From: Sphingomonadales bacterium
Lineage (GTDB): Bacteria; Pseudomonadota; Alphaproteobacteria; Sphingomonadales; Sphingomonadaceae
Reading direction: 5' to 3'
Assembly: GCA_018067055.1 (NCBI GenBank)
Contig: JAGPVK010000307.1
Location: 1 to 7,535, forward strand
DNA: 7,535 bases
The notes below the pieces were generated by a model, which had not been told where the DNA came from, searched no databases, and saw only the letters and a list, made by a program, of their open reading frames with translations. Positions 6,341 through 7,535 of this stretch are shown here, one piece after another. Made by a program: the position numbers and the translations under genes. Position 1 is the first letter of the stretch. The number at the start of each line of letters is the position of its first letter.

Positions 6341-6958
6341 CTAGCCCTTTCCCACCAATATACCGGCATCCGGATCGGTCAAACTATGTTCCACGTGAAA
6401 CATTTTTTGCCGTTTTGGCGACAGGCCTTTCAACTCCCTTACCGCATTTTTGCCTTTAGGTAAGAGCCAAACCGTATTTTCTGTGGAAAAACGGTGCGAA
6501 AGTGCGATGAGCCGTTCCAAAGGGGCAAAGGCTCGGGCGCTTATCACATCGACCGGGAAGCTTTCTATCTGCTCCAGGCGATCAGCAATGACCAATGCAT
6601 GATCACTCATGCCCGTCTTCTCGACCACCTCATTCAGAAATTCCGCTCGGCGTTTGCGCGATTCAACCATCCGCACCTGATAAGGTGTGAGTATCGCAAT
6701 CACGATCCCGGGGAAGCCGGCTCCTGTCCCGAGATCAAGCCAGATCTTGCCGGGATCCGGCGTAGGAGCATGACGCAATAATTGGGCGCTATCGACAATA
6801 TGGCGAGACCAAAGATGGTCAGCACTGGCCTTGGAAATGAGGTTCTGCCGCTGCATCTCGTCGCGCAGCAAAGCACTAAACGTTTCCAGCCGGTCCCATG
6901 TTTCACGTGAAACATCAAACTCTGCGCGAAGCCAGGCTTGCGCTTCTTCTTCGGTCAT
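6341..6958 (-). CDS. rsmG: 16S rRNA (guanine527-N7)-methyltransferase RsmG (GidB)
   Basis: RsmG uses S-adenosylmethionine to methylate N7 of G527 in 16S rRNA; in other bacteria its loss gives low-level streptomycin resistance. Seen: a Rossmann SAM site WLDLGTGAGFPGIVIA (73-88), an acidic residue after strand 2 (E99 in MVESRKRRAEFL), the conserved SARAFAPLERL segment and LLPKGKN. Q38-N39-L40 and HIVDS (53-57) match the family's N-terminal part. Its 205 residues are usual. The start overlaps the mnmG stop as ATGA, with AGGA (6972-6969) 10 nt upstream. Two parS sites are built into the reading frame, giving DVSRET (15-20) and MFHVEH (186-191), so these peptides are shaped partly by DNA-level constraint. 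A short tail follows the second site. Confidence 0.96.
   Translation of the reverse strand: MTEEEAQAWLRAEFDVSRETWDRLETFSALLRDEMQRQNLISKASADHLWSRHIVDSAQLLRHAPTPDPGKIWLDLGTGAGFPGIVIAILTPYQVRMVESRKRRAEFLNEVVEKTGMSDHALVIADRLEQIESFPVDVISARAFAPLERLIALSHRFSTENTVWLLPKGKNAVRELKGLSPKRQKMFHVEHSLTDPDAGILVGKG
6387..6402. other. parS: parS centromere site near the rsmG 3' end
   Basis: TGTTCCACGTGAAACA differs by one base from the perfect palindrome and still fits the published TGTTNCACGTGAAACA consensus of bacterial chromosomes. It is a ParB loading site. It lies 74 bp upstream of the parA start and encodes FHVEH in RsmG. Confidence 0.93.
6899..6914. other. parS: parS centromere site near the rsmG 5' end (perfect palindrome)
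   Basis: TGTTTCACGTGAAACA is the full 16-bp palindromic parS consensus. It begins 512 bp from the start of the other site and encodes VSRET in RsmG (minus strand). Confidence 0.96.
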
Positions 6959-7535
6959 GCAGCGATATTCCTGTTGTCCCGGCGACGTGCGTGTACGAGA
7001 ATCGCGGCGAGCGCTGCTGGCGTAATCCCCCTGATGCGGGAGGCTGCAGCCAGCGTGTCCGGCCGAGCCATTGTCAGGCGCTCCACCATTTCATTGGAAA
7101 GTCCGGCAATCGCGGCATAGTCCAGATCATCACCGAGAGATATTTGCTCATTGGCCCGGAGGTCGCGCAATTCCGATTCCTGCCGCTCAAGATAAGGCGC
7201 ATAGCGCGCATCTTCTTCAATCTCCAACATCAGGGCCGGATCACCGGAGACAAAAGATGCTTCCAATTCTTCCAGTGATGCGATGCTGATATTGGGAAAG
7301 CGGAGCCACTGGAACAGGCTCTGCCGGGTGCCGTCACGCCGAACTTCGATACCGACCTTCACCAGATCTTCGCTGGAATATATGCTTTCCAGTGCTTTCA
7401 GGATAGTGTCGCGGGCCTGCTGTCGGTTGTTGAACCAGTTGGTCCGTTCCGATGACAGGCAACCCGCATCCATGGCGATTGGCGTTAACCGCGTAGAAGC
7501 ATTATCAGCCCGCAGCCGCAACCGATATTCCGCCC
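6955..7535 (-). CDS. mnmG: C-terminal part of MnmG (GidA), tRNA uridine-34 modification enzyme (5' end beyond the right edge)
   Basis: MnmG is an FAD protein that, with the GTPase MnmE, installs the carboxymethylaminomethyl group on C5 of the wobble uridine in certain tRNAs. Only about the last 192 codons are here; the frame is open through the right edge. Seen: AEYRLRLRADNASTRLTPI near the edge, corresponding to the family's SRAEYRL.LR.DNA segment. Then the C-terminal helical domain that contacts MnmE and tRNA, with DARYAPYLERQ, LDYAAIAGLSNEMVERL, RPDTLAAASRIRGITPAALAAIL and a basic tail. The FAD-binding part is not in the window. The stop overlaps the rsmG start as ATGA, so the two are probably cotranscribed and translationally coupled. 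No truncation or frameshift is seen. Confidence 0.96.
   Translation of the reverse strand, partial: AEYRLRLRADNASTRLTPIAMDAGCLSSERTNWFNNRQQARDTILKALESIYSSEDLVKVGIEVRRDGTRQSLFQWLRFPNISIASLEELEASFVSGDPALMLEIEEDARYAPYLERQESELRDLRANEQISLGDDLDYAAIAGLSNEMVERLTMARPDTLAAASRIRGITPAALAAILVHARRRDNRNIAA

Noticed and set aside
6477..6495. DnaA-box-like TGTGGAAAA in rsmG
   Set aside because: Single copy with two mismatches to TGTGGATAA and fully inside conserved coding sequence; a lone similar near-match at 4416-4424 does not make a cluster, so there is no evidence of the origin itself in this window.
1..7535. tRNA, rRNA, CRISPR array, insertion sequence or phage genes
   Set aside because: No cloverleaf, spaced repeats, transposase motifs or terminal inverted repeats were seen on either strand.

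Overview
All six genes in this window lie on the minus strand, so the text reads right to left in transcription order. The cluster mnmG (gidA) - rsmG (gidB) - parA - parB is the classic origin-proximal block of many bacteria. Two parS palindromes lie inside rsmG. Together with GC-rich coding sequence, a DUF4402 pilin-like gene and a TTAA-N7-TTAA (CtrA-type) box, this points to an alphaproteobacterium. Sphingomonadales is the best guess, but it is an inference from gene style and not a search result.

Region 4578-7535 is the tRNA-modification, rRNA-modification and chromosome-segregation block. It holds the 3' part of mnmG (cut by the right edge), then rsmG (ATGA overlap with mnmG), parA (27-nt gap) and parB (TGATG overlap with parA). 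The spacing suggests one operon. The two parS sites, one perfect and one with a single deviation, are embedded in rsmG codons and specify the peptides DVSRET and MFHVEH.

Region 4312-4577 is a 266-bp intergenic segment. It holds a weak terminator-like hairpin after parB, an AT-rich promoter-like stretch, a perfect TTAA-N7-TTAA box and two GANTC sites.

Region 1-4311 is a surface-fibre secretion locus. It comprises a small exported DUF4402 pilin-like subunit, a strong intrinsic terminator, a PapD-like periplasmic chaperone, and a very large usher-like outer-membrane protein that runs off the left edge. The usher-like protein has an unusual N-terminal domain with two cysteines, a plug-like segment, a barrel-like middle, an EF-hand-like loop and a carboxypeptidase-regulatory-like domain. 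The likely flow is export of the subunit by Sec, capture by the chaperone and assembly through the usher. The terminator behind the subunit gene would make subunit mRNA more abundant than assembly-machinery mRNA.

The most interesting signals are the non-canonical chaperone-usher locus next to parABS, the CtrA-type box in front of its subunit gene, and the parS sites written into rsmG codons.
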